64,000 nt of DNA from DATMER01 sp034667225 (lineage in GTDB: Bacteria; Acidobacteriota; Thermoanaerobaculia; Multivoradales; UBA5704): NCBI GenBank assembly GCA_034667225.1, contig JAXDKG010000040.1, positions 1 to 64,000 on the forward strand, given 5' to 3'. This document shows positions 41,401 through 52,800 of the stretch, one piece after another. The translations under genes were made by a program, and so were the position numbers. A model generated the notes under the pieces. The model was not told the DNA's origin. It did not search any database and saw only the letters and a program-made list of their open reading frames with translations. Each line of letters begins with the position of its first letter. Position 1 is the stretch's first letter.

Positions 41401-43847
41401 CCGTCCTCTACCGTCACACGGTACAGCCGGACCTCGTCGTCGGCTCGGGAGTGGCCAATCGCCGGCGACAGGAGACCGAGGGAATGATCGGGATGGTGAT
41501 CAACACGATCGCTCTGCGCACCGACCTCGGCCGCGACCCCGGTTTCCACGAGCTGTTGGCGCGCGTGCGCGAGGTCTGCCTGGGGGCCTACTCCAACCAG
41601 GACGTCCCGTTCGAGCAGGTGGTCGAGGCTCTCCGGCCGGCGCGGAACCTGGGCTACGCGCCCATTTTCCAGGTGCTGTTTGCGTTCCATGACGCTCCTT
41701 ACCCCGAGCTGCGCCTGCCCGGGCTGGCCGTGACCGAGCTCCCCACTCACAATCTGTCGGCCAAGTTCGACCTGGTCGTGATCACGATGCCCGGCCCCCA
41801 GGGGGGAGGCGGGATCCGTGCCCACGTCGAATACGCCACCGATCTCTTCGACCGCCCGACGATCGAGCGGCTCTGGAGCCACCTGGAGATTCTGCTCGGC
41901 GCGGTGGCGGACGGATGCGACGCGCCTCTCGCAGAGCTGCCCCTGCTCGGCGCGGCGGAGCGGTCGCAGCTGCTCATCGAATGGAACGACGCGCGCGGCA
42001 GGTACCCGCGGGATGCCTGCATCCACGAGCTGTTCGAGGCCCGGGCGGCTCTGGCTCCGAACGCCCTGGCCGTGGCATTCGATGACCAGACGTTGACCTA
42101 TCGAGAGCTCAACCGCCGCTCCAACCAGCTGGCTCACCACCTGCGCGCTTATGGAGTCGGGCCGGACGTTCTGGTGGCGATGGCGATGCATCGCTCGGCG
42201 GATGCGGTCGTCGGTCTGCTCGGAATCCTCAAGGCTGGCGGGGCTTACGTGCCGCTCGATCCGGCGTATCCACCGGAGCGTCTCGCTTTCATGCTGCGCG
42301 ACACTCGCTCGCCCGTGCTGGTCACGAGCGGAGATCTGCTCGATGAGCCGCCCGGAATTCTGGTCGTGCACGTTGACCATGATGCCGAGGAGATCGCTCG
42401 GCGGAGCGAGCGAAACCCTGAATCCAGGGCCGATGCACAGAACCTCGCCTATGTGACCTACACCTCGGGCTCGACAGGGGTGCCGAAGGGGGTGTGCATC
42501 CCGCACCGGGCGGTCTGCCGACTGCTGTGCAACACGAACTATGTCGATCTGCCCTCCACGTCGAGCGTCGCTCAGATTGCGAACCTGGCTTTCGACGCTG
42601 CGACCTTCGAGCTCTGGGGACCTCTCCTCCATGGCGGGTGTGTCGTGGGGTTCAGCCAGGGAGTGGGCCTCACGGCCTCGGGGCTCGCGGCGCTCGGGAG
42701 CCGGGAGCGGATCGGCGCTGCCTTCCTGACCACGGCGCTCTTCAACCAGATTGCCAGCGAGGCGGCGCAGGCTTTTGCAGGCATCGGCGATCTGCTCTTC
42801 GGGGGAGAAGCCGTCGATACGCGGTGGGTCAGGAGGGTTCTCGAGAGCGGCGGCCCTGAACGGCTGATCCATGTCTACGGTCCGACCGAGAGCACCACCT
42901 TCGCCACCTGGCACCGGGTAGAGGAGGTGCCTGCTGGGGCTGCCACCATTCCCATCGGGCGACCGCTGTCGAACACGCGCGTCTATGTTGTCGACCCGCA
43001 GATGCGCTCAGTCCCTGTCGGAGTCCCCGGCGAACTCTACCTCGGGGGCGACGGGCTTGCCCGCGGTTATTGGAACCGGCCCGATCTGACCGCCGAAAAA
43101 TTCGTGCCCGATCCCTTCTCCCGCGAGCCGGGAGGTGTTCTCTACCGTACCGGAGACCTGGTTCGCTGGCGATCCGGCGGCTCTCTGGAGTTTCTCGGCC
43201 GGATCGACGGTCAGATCAAGCTGCGCGGTTTCCGCGTGGAGCTCGGGGAGATCGAAGCGAACCTGCTCGCCTGTCCCGGGGTGGACCAGGCCGTGGTCGT
43301 GGCGCGGGAGAACGAGACGTTGGGGCGTCATCTGGTCGCCTACCTGGTGGCCCGTGCGGAGCCCCGGCCGGCGCCTCACGATCTGCGCCGGTTCCTGCAA
43401 GAGAAGCTGCCCAGGTTCATGGTGCCGTCGTTCTTCAGCTTCCTGGATGCTCTGCCCTTGACCGCCAACGGAAAGCTCGACCGCAAAGCTCTCCCTGATC
43501 CCGAAGGTGTGGCCGACGATCCGCAAGGGGTGTTCAAGGCGCCCGAGTCCCCAACGGCCAGGGAGCTGGAGGCGATCTGGTCCGAGGTCCTCGGCCGCAG
43601 CCCCATCGGGATCGACGAGGATTTCTTCTCCCTCGGCGGGCACTCCCTGCTGGTGACGCGCATGCTGACGCGCGTGCAGGAGGTGTTCCGGGTAGAGGTG
43701 CCCCTGCGCCAATTCTGGGAGGCGCCCACCATCGCCGCTCTGGAGCTCGAGATCACCCGCCGGCAGATCGATCTCGCGGGCGCCGACACAGTGCTGGAGC
43801 TGCTCGATCTTCTCGATGGGCGGCCGACGTTGGGGACTGAAGCATGA
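35415..43847 (+). CDS. NRPS1: FAAL-T-C-A-T-C-A-T (lipoinitiation plus two modules)
   Basis: This encodes 2,810 residues. Domains: fatty acyl-AMP ligase about 5-575 (YTSGSTAEPKGVMVSHDNLL, GWLPLYHDMGLIGNVLQ); carrier about 585-655 (ELGGDSLLSARL); condensation about 674-1115 (HHIAVDGWS); adenylation about 1130-1640 (YTSGSTGIPKGVAVSH); carrier (ELGGHSLLATQI); condensation about 1740-2190 (HHLVHDGWA); adenylation about 2200-2695 (YTSGSTGVPKGVCIPH); carrier (SLGGHSLLVTRM) and a short C-terminal tail. The FAAL start means the peptide is N-acylated. Reading pocket residues by eye, module 1 is D-F-F-H-H-G-G-V-N (no match I trust) and module 2 is D-A-F-F-L-G-V-T-F, close to Ile/Val. ATG 35415 overlaps the peptidase stop; the gene's own stop overlaps NRPS2 (ATGA). 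Confidence 0.93.
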   Translation: MSCPSASSLFEILAWRARHHPDRIAYVFLGDDGSEAARLTYGELDQRARGLACVLQESACEGERVLLLLPPGLDFVAAFFACLYAGAIAVPAYPPRLGKAQARMRSVVCDAQPSTVLTSASIRAKAAALIREVPELASVRWLTATEGLSEAATERWRDPRPESGTVAFLQYTSGSTAEPKGVMVSHDNLLHNQEAIRQAFGQSEESVIVGWLPLYHDMGLIGNVLQTSFVGARCILMSPMTFLQRPGRWLEAISRYGGTTSGGPNFAYDLCVRQMDPAGLADLDLSRWTVAFNGAEPVRAETQERFAARFAPCGFRPEAFYPCYGLAEGTLFVSGGSPAAAAVVEKVQAAALDRNHVVVGTEGEVRRLVGCGQAWAGQKIAVVDPESRLRLPADTVGEIWVSGASVAQGYWQRPEETERVFQGFLADSGDGPFLRTGDLGFVRRGELFVTGRIKDLLIFRGRNHYPQDIEQTVERSHPALRRGCGAAVSVSSDGEERLVVIQEVERRAAAAAAESIEEIARAIRGAVSEEHEVPLFDLVLVQAGTIPKTSSGKIRRHACRAAYLAGELAVVARPAAIERDRVLPRTPTEQTLARIWSDLLDVTSISIGDHFFELGGDSLLSARLVACLRETLGVELTVAAIFERPTLAALAEWIDGRRGHAREPALRRREPGADDLPLSFSQERLWFLDQLDPGTPAYNIPVLLPLRGELDVLALERSLAAIGSRHEVLRTAFASAGGRPVQVIAPSLDLCLPIADLRLLAPAAREAERRRLARGEAGFRFRLEERAPWRALLFRLEDREHLLHLNFHHIAVDGWSIGVLFRELEALYRGFSSGRPAPLPELPLQYADYVLWQRSWLSGAVLEEHLAYWRERLSGLDPYLQLPLDRPRPAIQSFRGAARVCRLTEGETGRRIGALCRREGGTLYMLLLAAFQSLLHRVTRTADIAVGSFAANRDRSEVQDLIGFFVNALVLRTDLTGDPSLRELLARVREVTLGAYAHQELPFEKILEELSPERNRSHTPLFQVMLVLQNFSAAAPELPGLTCQGDRVRGFGRAEFDLTLWVWEQEGELTGLLEYNLDLFDPATASRLLDHLRRLLAGAVEEPEARLSVLPLMGPIERHQLLQEWSFTPVVSPPPLCIHRLFERQAELSPEALAVVRGGESLTYGALDRQAEVLASHLRSLGVGPEVRVGLAAQRSIELVVGLLGILKAGGVIVPLDPAYPQERLAFLLADSGASILATTARLAAKLPAAPRGTVFLDAEVWQGGSTVEPPWPSDLPETLAYLIYTSGSTGIPKGVAVSHANAMPLMLWSREYWGLREGTRVLQTLSYAFDFGLFEVLTTLLFGGTLYIPADGELDPTRYAAYVREHAINTVHATPSFFREVVGTGARLEEPEILHLGGEALSFGQVDRMLAAVGERCVLYNGYGPTEATVNCLIFRVGSRLECDDAVREAVPIGRPSAENAVYILDDAGEPVAVGVPGELYVGGPGVARGYLGRPALTAERFVPDRFHGGGGARLYKTGDLARYLPDGNIEFLGRSDDQVKIRGFRIELGEIEAALAGHPKVAEAAVLARAGRSGESQLVAYVVPANGIPLSSGELRAALEERLPRYMVPSGFVFLPEIHRTPSGKLDRRALPALGGERPDLGRGFAPPQTAAEEVLAGIWAEVLGLDQVGIHDDFFELGGHSLLATQIIARVREAFAVELPLVSLFEASTVAALAERLGSAGGVEVPPIVPVPRDQDLPVSFSQERIWFLTRLEPDLMSYHVPRAVRLRGPFQVAAMEWAFTELIRRHEVLRTSFPTVKGRPVQRIHPARPMKLPVVDLRALPEAEREEELGRLVLAEGQRLFDLEHGPLLRAAVFHLGPDQFALAQTEHHLVHDGWAEGVLVGDLLALYTAFAAGQPSPLPELPVQYADFASWQRQWLQGEVVERQLAYWRERLTGAPPVLDLPADRPRPSVQSFGGGVLDVWLPAAMAGALQTLSRRRGVTLFMTMLAAFKAVLYRHTVQPDLVVGSGVANRRRQETEGMIGMVINTIALRTDLGRDPGFHELLARVREVCLGAYSNQDVPFEQVVEALRPARNLGYAPIFQVLFAFHDAPYPELRLPGLAVTELPTHNLSAKFDLVVITMPGPQGGGGIRAHVEYATDLFDRPTIERLWSHLEILLGAVADGCDAPLAELPLLGAAERSQLLIEWNDARGRYPRDACIHELFEARAALAPNALAVAFDDQTLTYRELNRRSNQLAHHLRAYGVGPDVLVAMAMHRSADAVVGLLGILKAGGAYVPLDPAYPPERLAFMLRDTRSPVLVTSGDLLDEPPGILVVHVDHDAEEIARRSERNPESRADAQNLAYVTYTSGSTGVPKGVCIPHRAVCRLLCNTNYVDLPSTSSVAQIANLAFDAATFELWGPLLHGGCVVGFSQGVGLTASGLAALGSRERIGAAFLTTALFNQIASEAAQAFAGIGDLLFGGEAVDTRWVRRVLESGGPERLIHVYGPTESTTFATWHRVEEVPAGAATIPIGRPLSNTRVYVVDPQMRSVPVGVPGELYLGGDGLARGYWNRPDLTAEKFVPDPFSREPGGVLYRTGDLVRWRSGGSLEFLGRIDGQIKLRGFRVELGEIEANLLACPGVDQAVVVARENETLGRHLVAYLVARAEPRPAPHDLRRFLQEKLPRFMVPSFFSFLDALPLTANGKLDRKALPDPEGVADDPQGVFKAPESPTARELEAIWSEVLGRSPIGIDEDFFSLGGHSLLVTRMLTRVQEVFRVEVPLRQFWEAPTIAALELEITRRQIDLAGADTVLELLDLLDGRPTLGTEA

Positions 43848-46800
43848 GTAATCTGCTGCAGCGTGTTTCGCAGCTTCCGCCGGACAAGCGAGCGCTCCTC
43901 CAGAAGCTGCTCCAGGAACGTTCGGTGGAGGCGGCCAGAGCGACGGAGGCGATCCCGCGCCGGCCGGCGGAGGAGCCCGCCCGGCTTTCGTTTGCCCAGC
44001 AGCGGCTCTGGTTCATCGATCAGCTCGAGCCGGGCAACCCGGCCTACAACATTTCCGCCGCCATCGCGCTCGACGGGCGGCTCGACCGTAGGGCGCTGCG
44101 GCAGAGTCTGTTGCAGATCGTCACGCGCCATGAAGCTCTGCGGACCACGTTCGCCCTGGCCAACGGCGAGCCGGTGCAGGTGATCGGGCCGTCGGCGGCC
44201 CCGCATCTGCCGCTCGTCGACCTGCGGCATCTCCCTGAGGAGGAGAGCCGGTCCGAGGTCGAGCGGCTGGCGGTGCGGGAGGCCCGGCTTTCCTTCGACC
44301 TGATGCGCGGACCGCTGATGCGCACCACCCTGCTGTCCACCGGCGACGATCGGCAGGTGCTGCTGCTCACCCTGCACCACATCATCTCCGATGGCTGGTC
44401 GATGGAGATCCTGCTGCGCGAGCTGACTGCGCTTTACGCCGCGTGTGCCACCGGGACGCCATGCGCATTTCCCGAGCTCCCCATCCACTATGCCGACTTT
44501 GCCGTCTGGCAGCGGCGCTGGCTCCAGGGGGAAATCCTCGACACCCAGCTCGCCTATTGGCGGAAGCAGCTGGCGGGGAGCTCCTTCCTGCTTGAGCTGC
44601 CGACCGACCGGCCGCGCCTGGCCGTGCAGGGGGTCCGCGGAGAGCGGCTCTCCTTCCAGCTGTCGGCCGGCCTGAGCGCCGAACTGCGCGAGATGACCCA
44701 GCGTTCGGGCGCCACGCTTTTCATGTCCTTGCTCGGCGCCTTTGTGGCGCTGCTGCATCGCTACACCGGCCAGGGCGACCTGCTCGTGGGCTCGCCCATC
44801 GCCAATCGCGGCCGGAGCGAGCTCAGCAGCCTGATCGGGTTCTTCGTGAACACCCTGGTCTTGCGAGGCGATCTCTCCGGTGACCCCGACTTCCGCGCTC
44901 TGCTGGCCCGGGTGCGGGAGGTCGCGCTGGAGGCCTACGCTCATCAGGACCTGCCCTTCGAAAAGCTGGTCCAGGAGCTGGAGCCGGTCCGCGACCTGAG
45001 CCGTTCGGCCCTCGTCCAGGCCGTTTTCGCCCTCCAGAGCCCGCCGCCGCGCCTGGAGGTCGACGGCCTGAAGCTCGAGCCGTTGCCCATCCACAGCCGC
45101 ACGTCGAAGTTCGACCTCCTGTTCACCCTTGTCGACGCGGAGCCGGCGATCACCGGCTCCATGGAATACAGCGCCGACCTCTTTGCTGCGGCGACGATGC
45201 AGCGCCTGGCGGAACACTTCGAGGCTCTGCTGCGGGGGCTCCTCGCGGCACCTGACGTTCGCATCTCGGAGCTGCCGCTCCTCGGCCTGGCCCAGCGGCA
45301 GCAGGTTCTTGCCGAGTGGAACGACACGGCGGCTCCGGTCGCCGCCTCCGGGTGTCGCATCCACCAGCTCTTCGAGGAGAGGGCGGTGGAGGCGCCCGAC
45401 GCTGTCGCGGTGGTCTTCGCGGAGGAGCGGTGGAGCTACGGCGATCTCGACCGGCGCGCCAACCAACTCGCGCGCCAGCTCGCCTCTCTGGGAATCGAAC
45501 CGGGCTCGCTGGTCGCCGTCCACCTGGGCCGCTCCCCGGAGATGATCGTCGCGGTGCTCGGCATTCTCAAGGCGGGTGCGGCCTACGTCCCGGTCGAGAT
45601 CAGCTGGCCCGGGGAGCGGGTCGCCTGGATCCTGCACCGTCTGGAGATCCGCTGCGCGGTCACCGAGACCTCGAGAGTGCCTTGCCTGGCGGAGCGGGAG
45701 AGCGATGTGCCGCGGCTCCAGCACCTCGTCTCTCTGGATCGGGTTGAGCGAGAGGACAGGGAGGCGCCGGCGCCGCGCCGGCTGAGGGTCTGGCCGCGCT
45801 CCCACCTGGACGGGCTTACCGCGGAGCGCCTGGCCGTTCAGGCCGACGACTCCGACCTGGCCTACATCATCTTCACCTCGGGATCGACCGGAACTCCCAA
45901 GGGCGTGGCGGTCCGCCATCGTCCGGTCCTCAATCTGATCGATTGGGTCCAACGCACGTTCGCCATGGGCGGCGCCGACCGGGTCCTGTTCATCACATCG
46001 CTCAGCTTCGACCTTTCCGTCTACGACATCTTCGGGCTGCTCGCCGCCGGCGGGTCGATCCATGTCGCCTCCGAGGCGGACGTACAGGAGCCCCGGCGCC
46101 TCGTGCGGCTCCTGTACGAGGGTTGCATCACCTTCTGGGACTCGGCGCCCGCAGCACTGCAGCAGATCGCGGCCTTCCTGCCGGCGGCGAAGAGCCGGGA
46201 CGTGTCGGCCCCGTTGCGGCTCGTCTTCCTCAGCGGCGATTGGATTCCCCTGACGCTGCCGGACCGCGTGCGCGCGGCGTTCCCGCGGGCCGGGGTCGTG
46301 AGCCTGGGCGGCGCCACCGAGGCAACGGTCTGGTCCAACTGGTTTCCGGTCGGCCGGATCGATCCGCTGTGGGCCAGCATCCCTTACGGCCGGCCGATCC
46401 AGAACGCGCGCTATCACGTCCTCGACCGCTGGCTCGCGGCCGTCCCGGTCGGCGTGCCGGGGGATCTCTACATCGGCGGAGACTGCCTCGCCTTGGGCTA
46501 TGTGAAGGAGCCGGTCCAGACCGCGAGGCAGTTCGTGCCCGATCCGTTCAGCGCGCAGCCCGGAGCCGTCCTCTACCGGACGGGAGACCGCGCGCGCTAC
46601 TGGGGGGACGGCAATCTTGAGTTCCTCGGCCGCTTGGACCACCAAGTGAAGATCCGCGGCTTCCGCATCGAGCTCGGCGAGATCGAGACGGTGCTTGGCC
46701 AGCACCCGGCCGTGCGGGAGGCGGTGGCGGTGGTGAGGGAAGACACCCCCGGCGACAGGCGCTTGGCGGCCTACCTGGTGCCGAACAACGGCCTCGCTCC

Positions 46801-49800
46801 GGAGGCTGCCGCGTTGCGCGACTTCCTTGCCGCGCGGCTGCCCGAGTACATGGTGCCCGCGGCGTTCGTCGTGCTGGATGCCATCCCGTTGACCGCCAAC
46901 GGCAAGGTGGACCGCCGGGCGCTGCCGGCCCCGCGGTGGACCACGTCCGGTGCGGCGGTGGGGCGGATCGCGGCGCGCTCGGCGATCGAGGAGCTCGTGG
47001 CCGGGTTCTGGTCGGAAGTCCTGGGCGTTCCGGAGATTGCGCCCGGGGACGACTTCTTCCAAATGGGCGGCCACTCTCTGCTGGCCACGCAGGTGGTTGC
47101 CCGCGTCCGCCAAGTCCTGGGCGTGGACATCCCGCTGCGGGATGTCTTCGAGCGCCCGATGCTGCGCGATCTCGTCGAAAAGGTCGAACTGCGCCGGCGC
47201 GAGGGCCGGGCCGGCGCGCCGCCTCTGCGTCCGGTGCCGCGCGGCAGCGACCTTCCCCTGTCCCTCGCGCAGCAGCGGCTGTGGGTGCTGGACCAGCTGG
47301 GAGAGGGGGCGGCCTACCACATCCACGCCGCCCTGCTGGCGCTCGGAGCGCTCGATGTGCCGGCCCTGGAGGCGAGCTTCGAGGAGGTCGTCCGCCGGCA
47401 CGAGGTCTTGCGGACCACGTTCGCCAGTGTGGAAGGCCATGCCGTGCAGGTGATTGCCCCACCCTCCCGGCTGCCGCTGCCGGTCGTGGATCTCGAATCG
47501 CTGCCGGCCGAAAGGCGAATGGAGGTCGCGCTCGCGCTCGCAACCGCCGCTGCCCGCCGCGGCTTCGATCTCGCGCGGGGGCCGCTGGTGAGATTCGGCC
47601 TGCTGCGCCTCGGCGCGGACGAGCACCTGGTGCTCGTCGCGATGCACCACATCATCAGCGACGGCTGGTCGATCGGGCTCCTGGTTCGTGAGGCGTCGGC
47701 CCTCTACCGGGCGTTCGCCCACAGGCAACCTTCGCCGCTCCCCGAGCTGCCGATCCAGTACGCGGACTATGCGCTCTGGCAGCGGCGCTGGCTCGCGGGA
47801 GAGGTGCTCGCCGCGCAGCTCGACTATTGGCGGCGGCAGCTGCGCGGAGCGCCTCCGGTGCTCGACTTGCCGGCGGACCGGCCGCGGCCGCTGGTGCGCA
47901 GCGGGCAAGGGGCCGCGTGCGCCATCCGGGTCCCGGAAGACGTCTCCGGCTCCCTCCTGCGCCTAAGCCGGCGCGCCGGAGCAACGCTGTTCATGACTCT
48001 CGTCGCCGCCTGCAAGGCGCTCCTCCTCCGCTACACCGGGCGGGAAGACCTCTGTGTCGGCACCCCCGTCGCGGGGCGGACGCTGGTCGAAACCGAGAGC
48101 CTGATCGGATTCCTGGTGAACACCCTCGTGCTGCGCACCGGGCTCGCGGGAGATCCCCGCTTCGACGCCCTTCTCGCCCAGGTGCGGGACGTGGTGCTGG
48201 ACGCGGACAGTCACCAGGACTTGCCCTTCGAGAAGCTGGTCGAAGCGCTGCAGCCGGAGCGCCGCCTCGGCCACACACCTCTGTTTCAGGTGATGCTCGC
48301 GCTGCAGAACGTGCCGATGTCGGTGCCGGATGCCGCGGGTCTTGCGATCTCCCCGATCGAGATCGAGGACGGCACCGCGCAGTTCGACATGATGCTGCAG
48401 ATGCGGGAGACGCCCGACGGTCTCGAGGGCTCCCTCCGCTACAGCACCGATCTGTTCGATGCCGCCACCGCGGAGCGGACTGCGCGGCATTTCGAGACCC
48501 TGCTCCAGGGAGTGGCCAGGGGTGCGGAGCGCCGGCTCTCCGAGCTGCCGCTGCTCTCGCCGCGAGAGAGGGCCCAACTCGTGGCGACGTGGAATGACAC
48601 CGCGGTCGAGCTGGACGGGGATGCCTGCCTGCACGATCTGTTCGCGGCACAGGCCGCGCGCACCCCGGACGCAGTGGCCGTGATCGCTGCCGGCGAGCAC
48701 CTGACCTACCGGGAGCTCGCGGACCGTGCCGGACGGCTGGCGCGCCGCCTGGGGACGCTCGGAGTGGGGCCGGAGGTGCGGGTCGCCGTCTGCGTCCGGC
48801 GCTCGATCGACATGGTGGTCGCGATCCTCGGGGTGCTCGAGGCCGGGGGGGCGTACGTGCCGCTCGACCCGGAGTACCCGGCGGAGCGGCTGGCGTACAT
48901 GGTGGAGGATGCCGCGGCCGTGGTGGTGCTGGTGCACGAGGCGACCCGGGAACGGGTCCCGCAGCACGCCGTCCTGTCGGTCTGCAGCCTGGAGGGGATG
49001 GATGGATGGGAGGCGCCATCCGGAAGAGCCCCGCTGGTCCGCGCGAGCCCCGACAACCTCGCATACGTCTTCTATACATCCGGCTCGACCGGGCGGCCCA
49101 AGGGCGCGATGAACGCTCACCGGGGAGTCGTCAACCGCATCCAGTGGATGCGCCGGACGCACTCGCAGGGAGAGGGCGGCCGCGTTCTCCAGAAGACTCC
49201 GTTCAGCTTCGATGTCTCCATCTGGGAGATCTTCTGGCCGTTGTCAACCGGCGCCGCTCTGGTGATGGCTCCCCCGGAGGCCCATCGCGACCCCGCGCAG
49301 ATCATCCGGATCATCATCGAGCAAGGGATCACCGACCTGCACTTCGTCCCCTCGCTGCTCCAGGTGTTCCTGCAGGAGCCCGGCGCCGAGGCCTGTGCGA
49401 GCGTGCGGCGCGTCTTCTGCAGCGGCGAGGCACTCCCGTTCGATCTGCAGCAGCGCTTCCTCGGCCGCCTGGACGCGGAGCTTCACAACCTCTACGGACC
49501 CACCGAGGCTGCCATCGAGGTGTCCGCCTGGGACTGCCGCTGCGTGCATCCGCGCCGGGTGGTGCCTATTGGCCATCCGATTGCGAACGTCCGGCTCCAC
49601 ATCGCGGATCCCTTCCTGGAGCCCGCTCCGGTCGGCATCCCGGGCGAGCTCCTGATCGGCGGTGCCGCCGTCGGGCGGGGCTACCTCGGGGCGCCCGGCC
49701 TGACGGCGGAGAGGTTCATCCCCGATCCGTTCGGCGGCGCGCCGGCGAATCGCCTCTACCGGACGGGCGATCTCGCGCGTCGGTTGCCGGACGGCGAGAT

Positions 49801-52800
49801 CGAGTTCCTGGGGCGCCTCGATCACCAGGCCAAGATCCGGGGTCTCCGTGTCGAGACCGGGGAGATCGAGGCCGTGCTGCGGCAGCATCCTGATATCCGG
49901 GAGGCCGCGGTGGTCTCTCCCGAGAGCGCCGGCTCCCGCCGCCTGGTGGCCTACATCGTTCCGGCGGCTGGCGTGGAGCCGGAGATCCGGGACCTGCAAA
50001 CCTTCCTCAAGCGGCAGCTGCCCGAATACATGGTGCCCGCTTTGTTCGTCTGGCTGGAGGCGTTGCCCACCACGGCGAGCGGCAAGCTGGACCGCCGGGC
50101 GCTCCCGGCTCCGGCGGGCGTCGCGGAGAGGCCTTTCCGGGCGCCCTCCACCGCGCCGGAACAGGCCCTGGCGGCCATCTGGTCGCGGCTGCTCGGCGTG
50201 GAGCGGGTGGGGGTCGACGACAACTTCTTCGAGCTGGGCGGCGACTCGATCCTGTGCATCCAGGCTGTGGCCCGGGCCCGCCGGGCCGGGCTGAGCCTGA
50301 ACGTCCGGCAGCTCTTCCAGCACCAGACCATCGCCGAGCTCGCGATGGTGATCGAGGAGGCTCCGAAGGCCACGGCCGACGACGCTCCGGTCGGCGGTCC
50401 GGTACCGCTCACCGCTATCCAGCGCTGGTTCTTCGAGCAGGAGCTTCCAGATCCCCAGCACTTCAACCAGTCCGTGCTGCTGCAAGTGCGGCCTGATCTT
50501 GATCCCAGAATGCTGGCGGCGGCCCTGGCGCGCCTGCTCGAGCACCATGACGCGCTGCGGATGCGCTTCGAGCCGGTCGACGGCGACGAGGGCGCCTGGA
50601 GCCAGCGCATCGAGAGCCCCGGCGCCCCGCCGCCTTTCTCAGTGACCGATCTGGAGGCGCTGCCTGGAGCGCGGCGGCGGCCGGCCTTGGAGGCCGCGGC
50701 GGCAGCGCTCCAGGGCTCCATGGACCTGACGTGTGGGCCGGTCCTTCGTTGCGCGCTTTTCGCTCTCGGTGCGGGGCGGCCGGGCCGCCTGCTGATCATC
50801 GCCCACCATCTGGTGATCGACGGCGTCTCCTGGCGCATTCTGCTTGAGGATCTCGCGGCTCTTCTCGATGGGCTGCCGCTGCCTGCGAAGACCACCTCGT
50901 TCCAGCGGTGGGCCGAGCGGATCGTCCAGCGTGCGCTCGCCGTCCCGGACGAGGAGGTCGTCTATTGGCTCGCCGAGCCGCAGCGCCTGGAACTCCCCGT
51001 GCCGGTGGACACGCCCGGCGGTCTCAACGACGTCGACTCGGTGCGCAAGATTGCGGTCGCGCTCGACGTGGAGGAAACGCGGGCCCTCCTGCACGACGTT
51101 CCGCGGGCCTACCGCACGGGGATCAACGACGTTCTGCTGACTGCTCTGGCGCAGGCGCTCGCGCGCTGGTCCGGCCGGCCTGCGGTGCTGATCGATCTCG
51201 AGGGGCACGGCCGGGAGGAGATCTTCACGGACCTCGACCTCTCCCGCACGGTGGGATGGTTCACCTCGGTCTTTCCTACCCGGTTCGATCTCGCGGAGGC
51301 AGCGGGACCGGGCGAGGCGTTGCAGGCGGTCAAGGAGCAGCTCCGCGCGATCCCCGGGCGGGGGCTGGGCTATGGCCTGCTGCGCTACCTGAGCGGCCGT
51401 GACGATGTCGCTGCGGCGCTGAGAGCCCTGCCGCGAGCGGACGTCAGCTTCAACTACCTCGGGCAGCTCGATCAGGCGCTGCCCGAGGCTTCGCCCTTCG
51501 AACCGGCGCCGGAAGACGCGGGATCCCAGCAGAGCCCGCGCCAGATCCGGCGCTACCTGCTGGAGGTCACCGGCGGAGTCGCCGGCGGATGCCTGCGGTT
51601 GACGGTGCGGTACAGCGCGAACCTACACCGCGCTGCGAACGTGGAGCGCTTCGGCGAGGACCTCGCCGCCGCCCTGCGCTCGCTCAGCCTGCACTGCCGG
51701 CTGCTCGAGCGACCGGCATATACGCCGTCGGACTTCCCCCTCGCCCGGCTGGACCGCGGCGCGCTGGACCGGCTGGTGGCGCTCGAGCCCTGGATCGAGG
51801 ACGTCTATCCGCTCTCGTCCCTGCAGAAGGGCCTGCTCTTCCACACCCTGGAGACTCCCGAGGCGGGCCTCTACTTCCAGCAACTCGTCTGCACGCTGCG
51901 TGGGAAGCTCGACCCGCCGGCCTTCGAGCGGGCCTGGCACCGCGCCGTGTCCCGGCACGGGATCCTGCGTACCCGCTTTGCTTGGGAGGGCCTGGGCGAG
52001 CCTCTGCAGGTGGTCGGCCGGAGAGCTGCTCTACCGGTCGAGGTGCACGAATGGCAGGGTCTCGACCCGAGCGAGCAGGAAGAGCGCTTCCGGGAGTTCC
52101 TGCGGCGCGACCGGGAGCGCGGGCTCTCGCTGTCGAGCGCGCCGCTGATGCGGCTCACGGTGCTGCGCTTGGCGGGCGACCTCTACCGCGTGGTCTGGGA
52201 TACTCACCACCTGGTGCTCGACGGGTGGTCCACGGCTCTCCTGTGGCAGGAGGTCTTTGCGCTGTATGGGGCGTTCGTGCAAGGCAAGGAGCCGGCGATG
52301 GAGGAGCCGCGCCCCTACAGCCATTACATCCGCTGGCTCCTGGAGCAGGACCTGTCCGCTTCCGAGGTCTTCTGGCGCCGCGAACTCTCCGGCTTCACGT
52401 CACCGACCCAGCTGTCGATCGCCCAGACCGACGAGCAGCGCGGAGAGGCGGGCCACGCCGAGCGCCGCGGCCGGCTGGCTCCCGAAGCCACCGCGGCGTT
52501 GCGCAGCCTCGCGCGCCAGCACCAGCTCACCCTCAACACTCTGCTGCAAGGGGTGTGGGCCCTGCTGCTGAGCCGCTACAGCGGATCGTCGGACGTTCTT
52601 TTCGGCGTGGTCTCCTCGGGCCGCTCGGAAGCCCTACCGGGCGTCGAGGCCATGGTGGGGGTCTTCGTCAACACGCTCCCTTTGCGTGTCCGGGTGCCGC
52701 TGTCCGCCCCCCTGCTCGACTGGCTGCAGGAGTTCCAGGAGCGCCAGGTCGAGATGCGCCGCTACGAGTACAGCCCGCTCGGCGAGATCCAGCGGTGGAG

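Noticed and set aside
43376..47908. A 1,510-residue minus-strand open frame, and similar long ones at 39390-42914 and 52634-55231
   Set aside because: They are mirror frames of NRPS domains caused by high GC at third positions; the plus strand carries all C, A and T motifs in one frame.
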